Assembly (NCBI GenBank): GCA_023435435.1
Contig: JAEYRW010000014.1
Span: 1 to 59,068, forward strand
Direction: 5' to 3'
DNA: 59,068 nt
Origin: Bacillota bacterium
GTDB taxonomy: Bacteria > Bacillota > Clostridia > Christensenellales > Aristaeellaceae
Shown here: piece after piece, positions 6,691-14,909 of the stretch
Layout of the letters: every line of letters begins with the position of its first letter
Numbering within the stretch: the stretch's first letter is position 1
The notes under the pieces: generated by a model
What the model was told of the DNA's origin: nothing
What the model saw: the letters and a program-made list of their open reading frames with translations, nothing else
Database searches by the model: none
Translations under genes and position numbers: made by a program

Positions 6691-8366
6691 GCTTCCTCCC
6701 ATTCCGCGATCAGCTGTCCGATCGTCTTTTGCCGCTCCGCGCGCGCCGGGCTCGTCGCCTTGCGGGCTGCGGCGTGGGCCGCCTCGCCCAGCGGCCACGC
6801 GTCAAGCGATTTGTCGCCCTCCGAAAACAGTTGGAACGCCAGCGCGCCCATGGCGAACACGTTCGAGACCTCGTCGATCACCGCGCCCAGCTCGTATTCC
6901 TCCGGCGACATGAAGCGCGAGGAACCCCACATGCGGCCCATGTCGTTTATGCGGGGCGACCTGGAATACACGTCGATGTCGCAGAGGGTGGTCTTTTTTC
7001 GTGGCGCGTCGTAGAGTATGCTCGCGTCGTAGAAATCGACGGCGACCCAGCCCTTCTCCGCCGCGTGGGCGTGAAACGCCAGCACGTCGCGGTAGACGCG
7101 CAGCTTGTCCGCCAGGGGAAGCGCCATGAAGCGCGCCCGGGATGCGGGGTACTGCTTGCCCATGCAGTCGCCCTCCGTCCACTCAAACACCAGGGCGTAC
7201 CCGCCGCAGGCCTCCTCCGCCGCGACGAGCCGCACGAGACTCTCGTGGGCAAGCGCCCGGTAAATGGGCTCGGTGGCGCGCAGCCGCGCGACGGCGTCCC
7301 CGATCGCGCCGTCGTACCGGACGGTGGGCGCGCCCGCGAACTTGACGAATCGTTTTTCACCCTCGTTTTCCACGCCGAAGCAGATGTTTCCCGAGTCCTG
7401 ATTGTCGAAGACCTGAAACACCTTGCCGGAGCGGGCCAGAAAGCCGAAGTCAAAGGGGGATTTGAGCCGGAGGGGGATGCCGTCGAGCCATTGAAGACGG
7501 ATGTCCGCGACGTACCATGCGGGAACAATGCGGGTCATGCCGCCGTACCAGCCGAGCACCTCCCGCGCCTGGTTTAGCATGACGTCGATTTCCTTCCGGC
7601 CGAAGGGGATGGCCCACGGAACGGAGGAGAGGGTGTTGGAGCAGATGTACAAGGCGAGCAGCCGCCAGAACGCTTCCGGCGGCGTGCCGCCGAAGTAGCC
7701 GTCGAGCATGCCGGTGGCCATAAGGGGGCTCTTCTGCGCGCACCATACGATGCGGTTGAATTCTTCCCACGGGTCGCCGTAGTCGTCGCGGTCGAAGTCG
7801 ATGACCACGGGCTTCCCATCCGCGAACATGAGGTTGCCGATGTGGTAGTCGCCGTGCTGATAGACCTGCGGGCGGTTTGCCAGCAGGCCTCGGTTTTGAC
7901 TGATGTAGGCGATCATCTTTTCCGCGCCCTCGAATTTCACCGGGCAGGCGCGGCATTGCTCGATCTTCCGGTCGATCTTGCGGTTCATCCGGCTCTCCCA
8001 GCTCTCCAGGGAGTTCGGCGCGGGAATCCGGTGGATCATTTTGAGGATTTCCCCCGCGCGCAGCCCGAACGCATACTGCTCCGTGTCGGAGAGGGTGGGG
8101 ACGACTTCCTCCGCGTCCGCGCCGTCGATCCACGCGAGAATCGAATGCGCGCCCTCGTCCGAGATGCCGAATTCCACGGGCGCGCACATGGGAACGCCCA
8201 GCGCCGCGACCTTCTGCATCATCTCGAACTGCGCGCGCTTACGCGCGGCCTGTTCGGGGGGCGATATGCGCAGAAGGTACGGCGTTCCGCGTTCATCGAT
8301 GATTTTGTACTTTTTGTCAGCCGACCAGCCTTTGTCGATGGGGATCCTTTCGCGTATGGAAATCAT
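6663..8366 (-). CDS. Aminoglycoside-phosphotransferase-like / protein-kinase-like fusion
   Basis: A protein of 567 residues, with GGGAGG before the ATG. Residues 1-300 are an APH/choline-kinase-type phosphotransferase with the catalytic loop QHGDYHIGNLMF (D173, N178) and the metal-binding VIDFDRDD (D190). Residues 303-567 are a second, protein-kinase-like domain: DNQDSGNICFGVENEG, a candidate ATP lysine in FVKFAG (K342), a catalytic-loop equivalent VAVDFYDASILYD (D444), CDID in place of DFG (D463), and MWGSSRFMSPEEYELG, the APE-region equivalent. To my knowledge both halves occur as separate, often adjacent genes in Firmicutes; here they are one chain. It probably phosphorylates small molecules and/or proteins. 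Substrates are not deducible. It is the first gene of the operon 8366-4709. Confidence 0.88.
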   Translation of the reverse strand: MISIRERIPIDKGWSADKKYKIIDERGTPYLLRISPPEQAARKRAQFEMMQKVAALGVPMCAPVEFGISDEGAHSILAWIDGADAEEVVPTLSDTEQYAFGLRAGEILKMIHRIPAPNSLESWESRMNRKIDRKIEQCRACPVKFEGAEKMIAYISQNRGLLANRPQVYQHGDYHIGNLMFADGKPVVIDFDRDDYGDPWEEFNRIVWCAQKSPLMATGMLDGYFGGTPPEAFWRLLALYICSNTLSSVPWAIPFGRKEIDVMLNQAREVLGWYGGMTRIVPAWYVADIRLQWLDGIPLRLKSPFDFGFLARSGKVFQVFDNQDSGNICFGVENEGEKRFVKFAGAPTVRYDGAIGDAVARLRATEPIYRALAHESLVRLVAAEEACGGYALVFEWTEGDCMGKQYPASRARFMALPLADKLRVYRDVLAFHAHAAEKGWVAVDFYDASILYDAPRKKTTLCDIDVYSRSPRINDMGRMWGSSRFMSPEEYELGAVIDEVSNVFAMGALAFQLFSEGDKSLDAWPLGEAAHAAARKATSPARAERQKTIGQLIAEWEEACRSFSPTT

Positions 8367-8392
8367 GTGTGCCTCCCGTGCCGTGATGTATT

Positions 8393-8421
8393 ATTCTACC
8401 ATGTTCCCGGCGCATGGGCAA
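8393..8421 (-). promoter_or_regulatory. Sigma-A promoter of the phosphotransferase-kinase operon
   Basis: On the minus strand, TTGCCC (8421-8416), 17 bases and TAGAAT (8398-8393), in the short gap between the exchanger gene stop (8422) and the start at 8366. Confidence 0.5.
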
Positions 8422-9357
8422 TCAAAAGAGACGATAACAGTAGAAGGCATAGATGCCGATGAGGAGCGCACCCTGAACCCGCATGGTTCCGCCCCGGATG
8501 AATGTCGGAAGCGTCAGAAGCAGCATGGGCACCGCAAGGGCGCGGACGTCGTTCAGGAGCGAGGAAACCGGCGCGGGAATGGGCGCGAGGACGGCGGAGA
8601 GCCCGAGCACGAGGGTGAGGTTCAGAAAGTTCGCGCCGATGATGTTCCCCAGCGAAAGGGCGCCGTGGCCGCGCGCGATGGCGATCACCGCCGTGGCAAG
8701 CTCCGGCAAGGAGGTGCCCAGCGCGATGAACGTGAGCGCGATGACCCGCTCCGGCACGCCCAGCGCCCACGCGATTTCCGTTCCGTTGGCGATGAGAAGC
8801 CGCGACCCGAGAAAGATGAGAAGCGCGGAGAGCGCCATGAGAAGGGCGTGCTTCAGCGCCGCGCGTTTCGGTTCCGAAGCGTTCTGCTCCGCGCGCCCCA
8901 TTGAGGCGCGCCGCGCGCGCAGGACGGATGAGACGAGGTAGGAAAGAAACAGCCCGTTAAGAACCCAGCCCGCCCAGCGGTCGATGACGCCGAAGCGGGA
9001 AGCGATCAGCGCAAACGCGATGGCCGCGGCGAAGAAGAAAAGCGCGCCGAAGGCAACCTCGCCCCGGTCGGCGCGCCCCGGCCGCAGAAGCAGCAAAAGG
9101 CCCGCGACGAGCCCGGTGTTGCAGATCACCGAGCCCAGCGCGTTTCCGTACGCGATGGCGGGCGTGCCGCCCAGGGACGCGAGGGCGGAGACCGTCGTCT
9201 CCGGGAGCGTCGTCCCGATGGAGACGATGGTCGCGCCGATGACGATTTCGGAGATTCCGAACCTGCGGGCGAAGTACGCCGCCTGGTCGACGAACAGGTC
9301 GCCGCCCTTCCACAAAAGCGCGAGGCCCGCGAGAAACAGGAGCACGACGACAATCAT
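8422..9357 (-). CDS. CaCA-family Na+/Ca2+ (cation) exchanger, YrbG type
   Basis: A protein of 311 residues with about ten hydrophobic segments in two homologous halves. The alpha-repeat signatures are clear: GATIVSIGTTLPETTVSALA in the first half (about residues 41-60) and ALGTSLPELATAVIAIARG in the second, followed by GNIIGANFLNLTLVLGL. The acidic residue in each TLPE/SLPE motif binds the cation in this family. It acts in the cytoplasmic membrane, most likely extruding calcium or another divalent cation in exchange for Na+ or H+. AAGGGGG precedes the ATG. The downstream phosphotransferase operon has its own promoter, so this is probably a single gene. Confidence 0.93.
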   Translation of the reverse strand: MIVVVLLFLAGLALLWKGGDLFVDQAAYFARRFGISEIVIGATIVSIGTTLPETTVSALASLGGTPAIAYGNALGSVICNTGLVAGLLLLLRPGRADRGEVAFGALFFFAAAIAFALIASRFGVIDRWAGWVLNGLFLSYLVSSVLRARRASMGRAEQNASEPKRAALKHALLMALSALLIFLGSRLLIANGTEIAWALGVPERVIALTFIALGTSLPELATAVIAIARGHGALSLGNIIGANFLNLTLVLGLSAVLAPIPAPVSSLLNDVRALAVPMLLLTLPTFIRGGTMRVQGALLIGIYAFYCYRLF

Positions 9358-9382
9358 GCTGCGCCCCCTTTTTGGATTTCTC

Positions 9383-9587
9383 CCTTAGGGCAACACCGCC
9401 CAAATCCTACGCGTGCGGGCGGCGGTATTTCCGCCATCTCGCGCCCGCAGAATTCTTGACGTAGGCGGAAAGTCCGCCCCTGGCCACGACGCCGCCGAAT
9501 TCTGCATGCACAATCTGCGGGGGCGGCACTGCCGCCGAAAATTCATTTCGCCGACACGCGCAACCCTTGTGCGGTGTTGCCTCAGAG
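9383..9587. repeat. Palindromic element with GGCAACACCGC terminal inverted repeats
   Basis: CCTTAGGGCAACACCGC at 9383-9399 is the near-exact complement of GCGGTGTTGCCTCAGAG at 9571-9587. Inside are GGCGGAAAGTCCGCC and GGCGGTATTTCCGCC hairpins. Part of it (GACGTAGGCGGAAAGTCCGC) recurs at about 14340. It abuts, and shares its last bases with, the element at 9580-9747. Confidence 0.6.
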
Positions 9588-9747
9588 CAATTCACAGAAA
9601 TACCGGGAAGCTCCGCGCGTCTTTTCGCCCAATCCTGCGTCGCTGTCGGCTCAACGTAGTGCTGCTACGCCTTCGCCTCAGTTCCTTGCCTTGGGCGAAA
9701 ATCCATCGCGGGGCTTTCTCTCGTTATATCTGCGTCTTGCTCTAGGG
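9580..9747. mobile_element. Dispersed palindromic element, copy A (MITE/REP-like)
   Basis: About 168 bp. The ends are imperfect inverted repeats: CCTCAGAGCAATTCACAGAA on the left against CCCTAGAGCAAGACGCAGAT (complement) on the right. Inner arms CTTTTCGCCCAA and TTGGGCGAAAAT also pair, so the whole element can fold back on itself. It has no coding capacity. Related copies lie at 14448-14610 (inverted) and 47696-47862, with partial copies at 46147 and 3306. Confidence 0.65.
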
Positions 9748-9782
9748 TATGTCCGAATTGGGCTGCGCTATGAAAGCGTGCC

Positions 9783-9811
9783 TTGCCATCTTTTTCCGGT
9801 TGCGGTATACT
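9783..9811 (+). promoter_or_regulatory. Sigma-A promoter of the FGGY kinase
   Basis: TTGCCA (9783-9788), 17 bases and TATACT (9806-9811), 32 bases upstream of the ATG. Confidence 0.65.
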
Positions 9812-9843
9812 GGTGACAGCAATTCCACGCGGGAGGGGATCAC

Positions 9844-11439
9844 ATGGGAACGGATGAAATGAAAAGGCTGATCGAGGACGGAAAGGCGTATCTCGGAATC
9901 GAACTGGGGTCCACGCGCATCAAGGCGGTGCTCGTCGGGCCGGACTGCGTGCCCATCGCCTCGGGCGGCCACGATTGGGAAAACAGGCTCGTGGACGGGG
10001 TTTGGACTTATTCCATGGACGATGTCTGGACGGGGCTGCGCGACTGCTACCAAAAACTTGTGGCGGACGTGCGGGAAAAGACGGGCGCGCGGCTCACGCG
10101 GCTTCATGCCATGGGCGTGTCCGCCATGATGCACGGCTACCTTCCCTTTGATGAAGGCGGAAACCAGCTCGCGGCCTTCCGCACCTGGCGCAACACCATG
10201 ACCGCCGAGGCGGCGGAGAAGCTTACCGCCGAATTCGGCTTCAACGTTCCCCAGCGGTGGAGCGTGGCGCACCTTTACCAGGCGATGCTGAAGGGCGAGG
10301 CGCACGTAAAGGACATTGCCCAGCTCACGACGCTGGCGGGCTATGTGCACTTCAAACTCACGGGCGAAAAGGTCATGGGCGTGGGCGAGGCGTCCGGCAT
10401 GTTCCCCATCGGCGCGGACGGTGATTACGACGCCGGCATGCTCGCAAAGTTCGACGCGATTTCATCGGAAATGGGCTGTCCGTGGACGCTGAAAGGCATC
10501 CTCCCGCGCGTTTTGTCCGCGGGCGAGAACGCGGGCCGCATGACGGAGGCGGGCGCGCTGCTGATCGATCCCACGGGCGCGCTTCGGTCCGGCTTTCCGC
10601 TCTGTCCTCCGGAGGGCGACGCGGGCACGGGCATGGTGGCGACAAACGCCGTTGCGCCGCGCACGGGCAATGTCTCGGCCGGTACGTCCATCTTCGCCAT
10701 GATCGTGCTGGAAAGGGCGCTTTCCAGGGTCTATCCCGAGATCGACATCGTGACCACGCCCGCGGGCGCGCCGGTGGCCATGGTGCACTGCAACAACTGC
10801 ACCTCCGACATCGACGCATGGATTTCCGTTTTTGGCGAGTACGCCCGGGCGCTGGGCATGAACCCCGCAAAGCCCGCGCTCTATGACGCGCTGTACAACG
10901 CGGCGCTTTCCGGCGACGCGGACTGCGGCGGGCTTTTGTCCTACAATTTTTTCTCCGGCGAGCACATTCTCGGCTTCGAGGAGGGGCGTCCGCTTCTGGC
11001 ACGCATGCCCGAGGGCAAATTCACCCTTTCCAACTTCGCGCGCGCGCTGGTGTTCGCGGCGCTGGGCACCCTGAAAAGCGGAATGAACATCCTCGCGGGC
11101 GAAAAAGTTTCCATCGACAGGATCTACGGCCACGGCGGCTTTTTCAAAACCAAGGGCGTGGGCCAGCGGATGCTCGCGGCGGCGCTCGAGACCCCGGTGT
11201 CCGTCATGGACACGGCGGGGGAGGGCGGCGCGTGGGGCATCGCGGTGCTGGCGGCTTATCTGCTTGAAAAAGCGCCGGGCGAGGCGCTGGGCGACTTCCT
11301 TGAAGGACGCGTGTTCGCGGGAAGCGCGGGCACGCGCATGGCGCCCGACGCAAAGGATGTGGCGGGCTTCCAGGCCTTCCACGCGCGGTTTGAGAGGGGC
11401 TGCGGCATCGAGCGCGCGGCCATCGAGGCGCTCCGGTAG
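9844..11439 (+). CDS. FGGY-family carbohydrate kinase
   Basis: A protein of 531 residues, with GGGAGGGG six bases before the ATG. The N-terminal actin-like ATPase motif YLGIELGSTRIKAV (about residues 15-28), GVSAMMHGYLPFD and FRTWRNTM, the central GNVSAGTSIFAMIV and the C-terminal GGFFKTKGVGQRMLAAALETPV follow the FGGY sugar-kinase order. It should phosphorylate a pentulose, hexulose or polyol in the cytoplasm with ATP. The length and insert pattern resemble ribulokinase/xylulokinase relatives, but no sugar gene is nearby, so the substrate is open. It stands alone, between a repeat-rich spacer and a strong bidirectional terminator. Confidence 0.9.
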   Translation: MGTDEMKRLIEDGKAYLGIELGSTRIKAVLVGPDCVPIASGGHDWENRLVDGVWTYSMDDVWTGLRDCYQKLVADVREKTGARLTRLHAMGVSAMMHGYLPFDEGGNQLAAFRTWRNTMTAEAAEKLTAEFGFNVPQRWSVAHLYQAMLKGEAHVKDIAQLTTLAGYVHFKLTGEKVMGVGEASGMFPIGADGDYDAGMLAKFDAISSEMGCPWTLKGILPRVLSAGENAGRMTEAGALLIDPTGALRSGFPLCPPEGDAGTGMVATNAVAPRTGNVSAGTSIFAMIVLERALSRVYPEIDIVTTPAGAPVAMVHCNNCTSDIDAWISVFGEYARALGMNPAKPALYDALYNAALSGDADCGGLLSYNFFSGEHILGFEEGRPLLARMPEGKFTLSNFARALVFAALGTLKSGMNILAGEKVSIDRIYGHGGFFKTKGVGQRMLAAALETPVSVMDTAGEGGAWGIAVLAAYLLEKAPGEALGDFLEGRVFAGSAGTRMAPDAKDVAGFQAFHARFERGCGIERAAIEALR

Positions 11440-11442
11440 GAT

Positions 11443-11497
11443 TAAAAAGGCGGCGTGCGGGGGAGAAATCCTCCGCGCGCCGCTTTTGTTATTTTTC
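11443..11497. terminator. Bidirectional intrinsic terminator between FGGY kinase and WG-repeat gene
   Basis: A 15-pair stem (GCGGCGTGCGGGGGA with TCCTCCGCGCGCCGC, two wobble pairs, GAAA loop) is flanked by AAAAAG on the left and CTTTTGTTATTTTTC on the right, so it can end transcription from both convergent genes. Confidence 0.85.
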
Positions 11498-13192
11498 CGG
11501 TACGTATCCGGCCTTTTCGACGAGCTCCATGCCTTGACCAGAGGTCACCCAGTCAAGGAAGATCGCCACGTTGGGGTTTTTCTCGCCCTTGCGCGTGACG
11601 GCGTAGAGCTGGGTGATGAGGGGGTATTCCCCGGAGCGGATGTTTTCCACCGTGGGCGCGACGCCGTCGACGTCGAGCAGTGTCACGCTGGAATTCATGA
11701 GGCTTGTGACATAGAACCGGAAGGAATAGCCGATGGCGTTTGCCGTGTTCCGGTACTCCACGAGCAGGACCATGTCGTCCATGAAATTGCCGACGGCCTC
11801 CGAGGGCGCTTCCATGAGCGTATGGCCCTCCATGAGGGTCTCCAGCGCGGTCTGGCTGCCGCTGTTTTCCGGGCGCTGGTAGGCGACAATGTCGCCCAGA
11901 TCCTCGATCCCGAGTTCTTCCCAATGCGTGATTTTTCCGGAATACACGCCGCGAATCTCATCGAGGGTGATTTCGGTCAGGGGATTTTCACGGCTCACGA
12001 AGAAGACGAAGGCTTCCTTGCCGATGGGGGTGAGCGCAAACGCCACGCCTGCCCGGGCCGCAGCTTCCGTCTGTTCGTCGGAAGGACCCGCGACGAAGAT
12101 CACATCCGCTTCGCCGGAAATCAGCTTTTCGTACGCGCCGTCGGTCTTTGCGCAGGTGATGAGGTCTCCGTAGCGGGTGGAATTGGGATATGTCGCCTGT
12201 ACGAGCGCCGAATACACGGGGAAGAGGGCCGTCGCGCCGTCGATTTTCGGGAGGGCAGCGCCGCTTTTCCAGTCGGGCGGGACGGCGGGCTCGTCCTGGA
12301 CGGCGACTTTCGCGCCCTCGTTGGGGTAATATTCGGTGATGTCAAACGACGAGCCGATTTCGGTGACAAGCCGGAACCCGCCCTCTCTGCGGTAATAATA
12401 ATCCACACGCTCCGCGGCTTCGTCGATGGCATGCACCTCGTCCGCCGAGATGATGTCGATGGAAATGTCGTCCCCGTCTCCCGGCAGGGTCAAAAGCGTT
12501 TCGCCCGCTTTGTCCAGCACGAGGGCTGTGCCGTCCAGATGGACGGCCGCAAGCCCGTATTGGAAAGACGTTGCCCCGTCGTATTTGACGGGGATCACGA
12601 CTGTGCCTGCGTGGTCCACATAGCCGTATTTTCCGTCCAGTTTGACCGCCGCGAGGCCGTCCTCGAACGATCCCGCGTAGCCGTAGACCGCGTCGATGGC
12701 CAATTCGCCCGACGTGCCCAGGAAGCCGTACTTTCCGCCGATTTTCACGGCGGCGTACCCTTCGTGAAAAGAGCTTGCTTCCTTATAGACGGCGTCACAG
12801 ATCATGGCGCCCGTTTCATCGATGAATCCGTAAAGATCATCAATCCTGATGACGGCGAACCCCTCCGAAAAGCCCCATATGACGTCGAACCGGAAGGGAG
12901 CGACGATGGTTCCCGCGGTGTCGATCATGCCCCACAGTCCCTGCTTGTCGCGCACGATGGCGTAACCGCCGGTAAAGCGGTAGCCCATCAAGCCCTGATC
13001 GGCCAGAGTCGGTTCCAGCAGCACCTTGCCGTCCATTGTCATGAGGCCCCAATCTCCGCTTTGCGCTTCGAAAAAGACGAGCCCGGTCTCATCGTCCACA
13101 TAGGATTGGACATAAGATGCGGTCTCGGCGCAAGCGGGGAGCATGAAAAGAAGCGTAATTGCCGCGGACAGAATTGCGGTTTTCAGTGACAT
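11489..13192 (-). CDS. WG-repeat protein fused to PstS-like phosphate-binding domain
   Basis: A protein of 567 residues. A Sec signal peptide is evident (MSLKTAILSAAITLLFMLPACAE; the LPAC could be a weak lipobox). Residues about 40-245 hold about five WG (KWG-type) repeats: GDWGLMTMDGKVLLEP, GLWGMIDTAGTIVAP, LYGFIDETGAMI, KYGFLGTSGELAI, KYGYVDHAGTVVIP. Residues about 310-567 are a type-2 periplasmic-binding domain of the phosphate (PstS) class: TALFPVYSALVQATYP, GEADVIFVAGPSDEQ, GKEAFVFFVSRENP, YSGKITHWEELG, PENSGSQTALE. It is presumably exported and bound to the outside of the membrane or wall; the ligand may be phosphate or another anion. No transporter genes adjoin. A start at 13192 is supported by TGAGGAA about 10 bases upstream. 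Confidence 0.88.
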   Translation of the reverse strand: MSLKTAILSAAITLLFMLPACAETASYVQSYVDDETGLVFFEAQSGDWGLMTMDGKVLLEPTLADQGLMGYRFTGGYAIVRDKQGLWGMIDTAGTIVAPFRFDVIWGFSEGFAVIRIDDLYGFIDETGAMICDAVYKEASSFHEGYAAVKIGGKYGFLGTSGELAIDAVYGYAGSFEDGLAAVKLDGKYGYVDHAGTVVIPVKYDGATSFQYGLAAVHLDGTALVLDKAGETLLTLPGDGDDISIDIISADEVHAIDEAAERVDYYYRREGGFRLVTEIGSSFDITEYYPNEGAKVAVQDEPAVPPDWKSGAALPKIDGATALFPVYSALVQATYPNSTRYGDLITCAKTDGAYEKLISGEADVIFVAGPSDEQTEAAARAGVAFALTPIGKEAFVFFVSRENPLTEITLDEIRGVYSGKITHWEELGIEDLGDIVAYQRPENSGSQTALETLMEGHTLMEAPSEAVGNFMDDMVLLVEYRNTANAIGYSFRFYVTSLMNSSVTLLDVDGVAPTVENIRSGEYPLITQLYAVTRKGEKNPNVAIFLDWVTSGQGMELVEKAGYVPEK

Positions 13193-13267
13193 GGCGCTGT
13201 TTCCTCACACGGGTCGGTCGATGCGGCTATGGGCATGTTGATAAGACGAATTTGCGTGAGGAAAAGT

Positions 13268-14188
13268 TTACTGATTTAACGCGTTTTCAACGTCGCGCAT
13301 CAGAAAATCGATGTTTGCGGCCCCGAAATGGACGCGCGCGGCCTCGTACGATTGATGCCGCAAAAGCGCAAAGAACGCGGCCTTCCCATGCGTTGCGAGA
13401 AAGCGCGCGCAGAAAAGTCCCGCGATGGGGTAAGAGACGGAGGAATGGAGGGAAGAGAAATCGCGCCAAAGGGCAGCAATCTCCACCGACTTCATCCGCA
13501 ATCGGCTCATCGCCTCCCGCGCTTGCGCTGAACGGTTTTTTTCAGTTTGATCGAGCATCACTGCGGTGCCCTCCGCGATGAAAGCGGATTTCTCACCCGC
13601 GCCGGGCAGGTAATGGGCGAACAGATGCGCAAGTTCGTGCCCCGGCGACTGATCGCCCGCGGAATGAATGAGGTAGTACTGGGGAATGGAGAAGCCGAGC
13701 CCTCGCCCGAGCAGTTTGCGTGCCACATCTCGGGACGGCCAGAGAAAGATCAGCGGCTTCTGGTCAAGACCAAAGCCGAAAAATGTCGAGAGCGCATGGT
13801 ATGCGGTTTCCTGCGCTGCCAGGGATGCCGAGAAATCGGCATCTGGAAAACGCCAGAGTACGCGCGCGGTTTCATGTGTCCGCCAGTCCGCATACCAGGG
13901 AGAATGTCCAAACAGCGCTCGGAATTTCTCCGCCAATGGCCCGCGCGCGTCCTCCAGTGCCCGCGCCGCGTCGTCCCTGCGGCCCAGAAACGCATACGCG
14001 GAGGCACACCACAGGTTTTTCCAGCTTTCGTCGACGCAGGAGGCCCGAATGGCGGCCAAGAGCGCTTCTCCGTCGGATGGCACATAAAGGTCGCGGTTGA
14101 ACAGATACTCGATGTCCGTTGTATTGTCTGCCGCGATTGTCCCCTCGACGAGGGCTACTGTTTCCACAATGCGCGCTGGAATTCGCAT
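13268..14188 (-). CDS. Putative zinc-dependent peptidase (HExxH, gluzincin-like)
   Basis: A protein of 306 residues. AGGAGG lies 5 bases before the ATG at 14188. The diagnostic motif is GHELAHLFAHYL (H184, E185, H188), with a third ligand candidate E206 in AFIAEGTAVML, the spacing seen in MA-clan (gluzincin-like) peptidases. There is no signal peptide or membrane segment, so it is probably cytoplasmic. The N-terminal 110 residues are helical, with a tetratricopeptide-like alternation of Ala-rich helices (WKNLWCASAYAFLGRRDDAARAL). I cannot assign a named family. It is a single gene; the substrate is unknown. Confidence 0.75.
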   Translation of the reverse strand: MRIPARIVETVALVEGTIAADNTTDIEYLFNRDLYVPSDGEALLAAIRASCVDESWKNLWCASAYAFLGRRDDAARALEDARGPLAEKFRALFGHSPWYADWRTHETARVLWRFPDADFSASLAAQETAYHALSTFFGFGLDQKPLIFLWPSRDVARKLLGRGLGFSIPQYYLIHSAGDQSPGHELAHLFAHYLPGAGEKSAFIAEGTAVMLDQTEKNRSAQAREAMSRLRMKSVEIAALWRDFSSLHSSVSYPIAGLFCARFLATHGKAAFFALLRHQSYEAARVHFGAANIDFLMRDVENALNQ

Positions 14189-14263
14189 AAAGCCTCCTGT
14201 TTCTATCTGAATATGGTATCGTCGAGGCATGAAAGGGTGATGCGGCAATGGGGAACACGGCAG

Positions 14264-14458
14264 GCGTCTCGTACTCCATCCACGACAGAACCGCGTTTTC
14301 GACGGTCCCTTTTGTCCCCGGCTTTGTCGCTCTCCGCTCGACGCAGGCGGAAAGTCCGCCCCTGACTGCTACGCCCGCGCGCCGGCTTCGTGCCAGGAAC
14401 AAAAGGGCCACGCCGAATTCCATCGCTTCTGTCATGGACGGAGTACGAAGCAAGACGC
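14264..14458. repeat. Large palindromic element sharing an arm with copy B
   Basis: CTCGTACTCCATCCACGACAGAA (about 14268-14290) pairs with TTCTGTCATGGACGGAGTACGA (about 14427-14449). Inner arms GGTCCCTTTTGT and ACAAAAGGGCC also pair. It contains GACGCAGGCGGAAAGTCCGC, shared with the element at 9383-9587. Confidence 0.55.
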
Positions 14459-14610
14459 AGAAATAACGAGAGAAAGCCCCGAGATGGATTTTCGGCCAAG
14501 GCAAGAAGCCGAGGCGAAGGCGTGGAAGCGCTACGTTGAGCCGACAGCGACGCAGGATTGGGCGAAAAGACGCGCTGGGCTTCTGGCATTTCTGTGGATT
14601 GCTCTAAGGG
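14448..14610. mobile_element. Dispersed palindromic element, copy B (inverted relative to A)
   Basis: Read on the minus strand it runs CCTTAGAGCAATCCACAGAA ... CGTCTTTTCGCCCAATCCTG ... TTATTTCTGCGTCTTGC, closely following copy A through its length. It has no coding capacity. Confidence 0.65.
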
Positions 14611-14909
14611 TTGCTGTCGTCACTTTTGATTGTTTTGATGGTCGCTTCCCGCATCTGCGCCGTCCCATCAGGCTGTTTTGCGGCTGAACGCTTCCTGTGA
14701 GAACCGTTCCGGTCCCGTGCGAGTAGAGATTCCTCATGTCAGTCTTTTTTCGCTTCTCGAACTTCTTGCGCTCGCCCCTGTCTGCATCCTCGTGACCGCC
14801 ATGTTTGGCGCGACCGGATTTTCGATGTAGCGCATGGTGACCCACCTGCCCTGCGCCCTTTTTGTACGCCACGGAATCGACATTGAATACCATGCTCGCA
14901 GGAGCACGC
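14611..14909. other. Spacer with no recognisable gene
   Basis: Open frames exist on both strands but none has a ribosome site, a recognisable motif or consistent codon use. It may be decayed sequence left by the neighbouring repeats. Confidence 0.4.

Noticed and set aside
3509..8366. Integrated resistance island or prophage
   Set aside because: No integrase, transposase, attachment repeat or phage gene is seen; only the first GNAT gene differs noticeably in base composition.
11264..13189. Long plus-strand frame of 641 residues across the WG-repeat gene
   Set aside because: It is a shadow of the minus-strand gene, which has signal peptide, WG repeats and binding-protein motifs.
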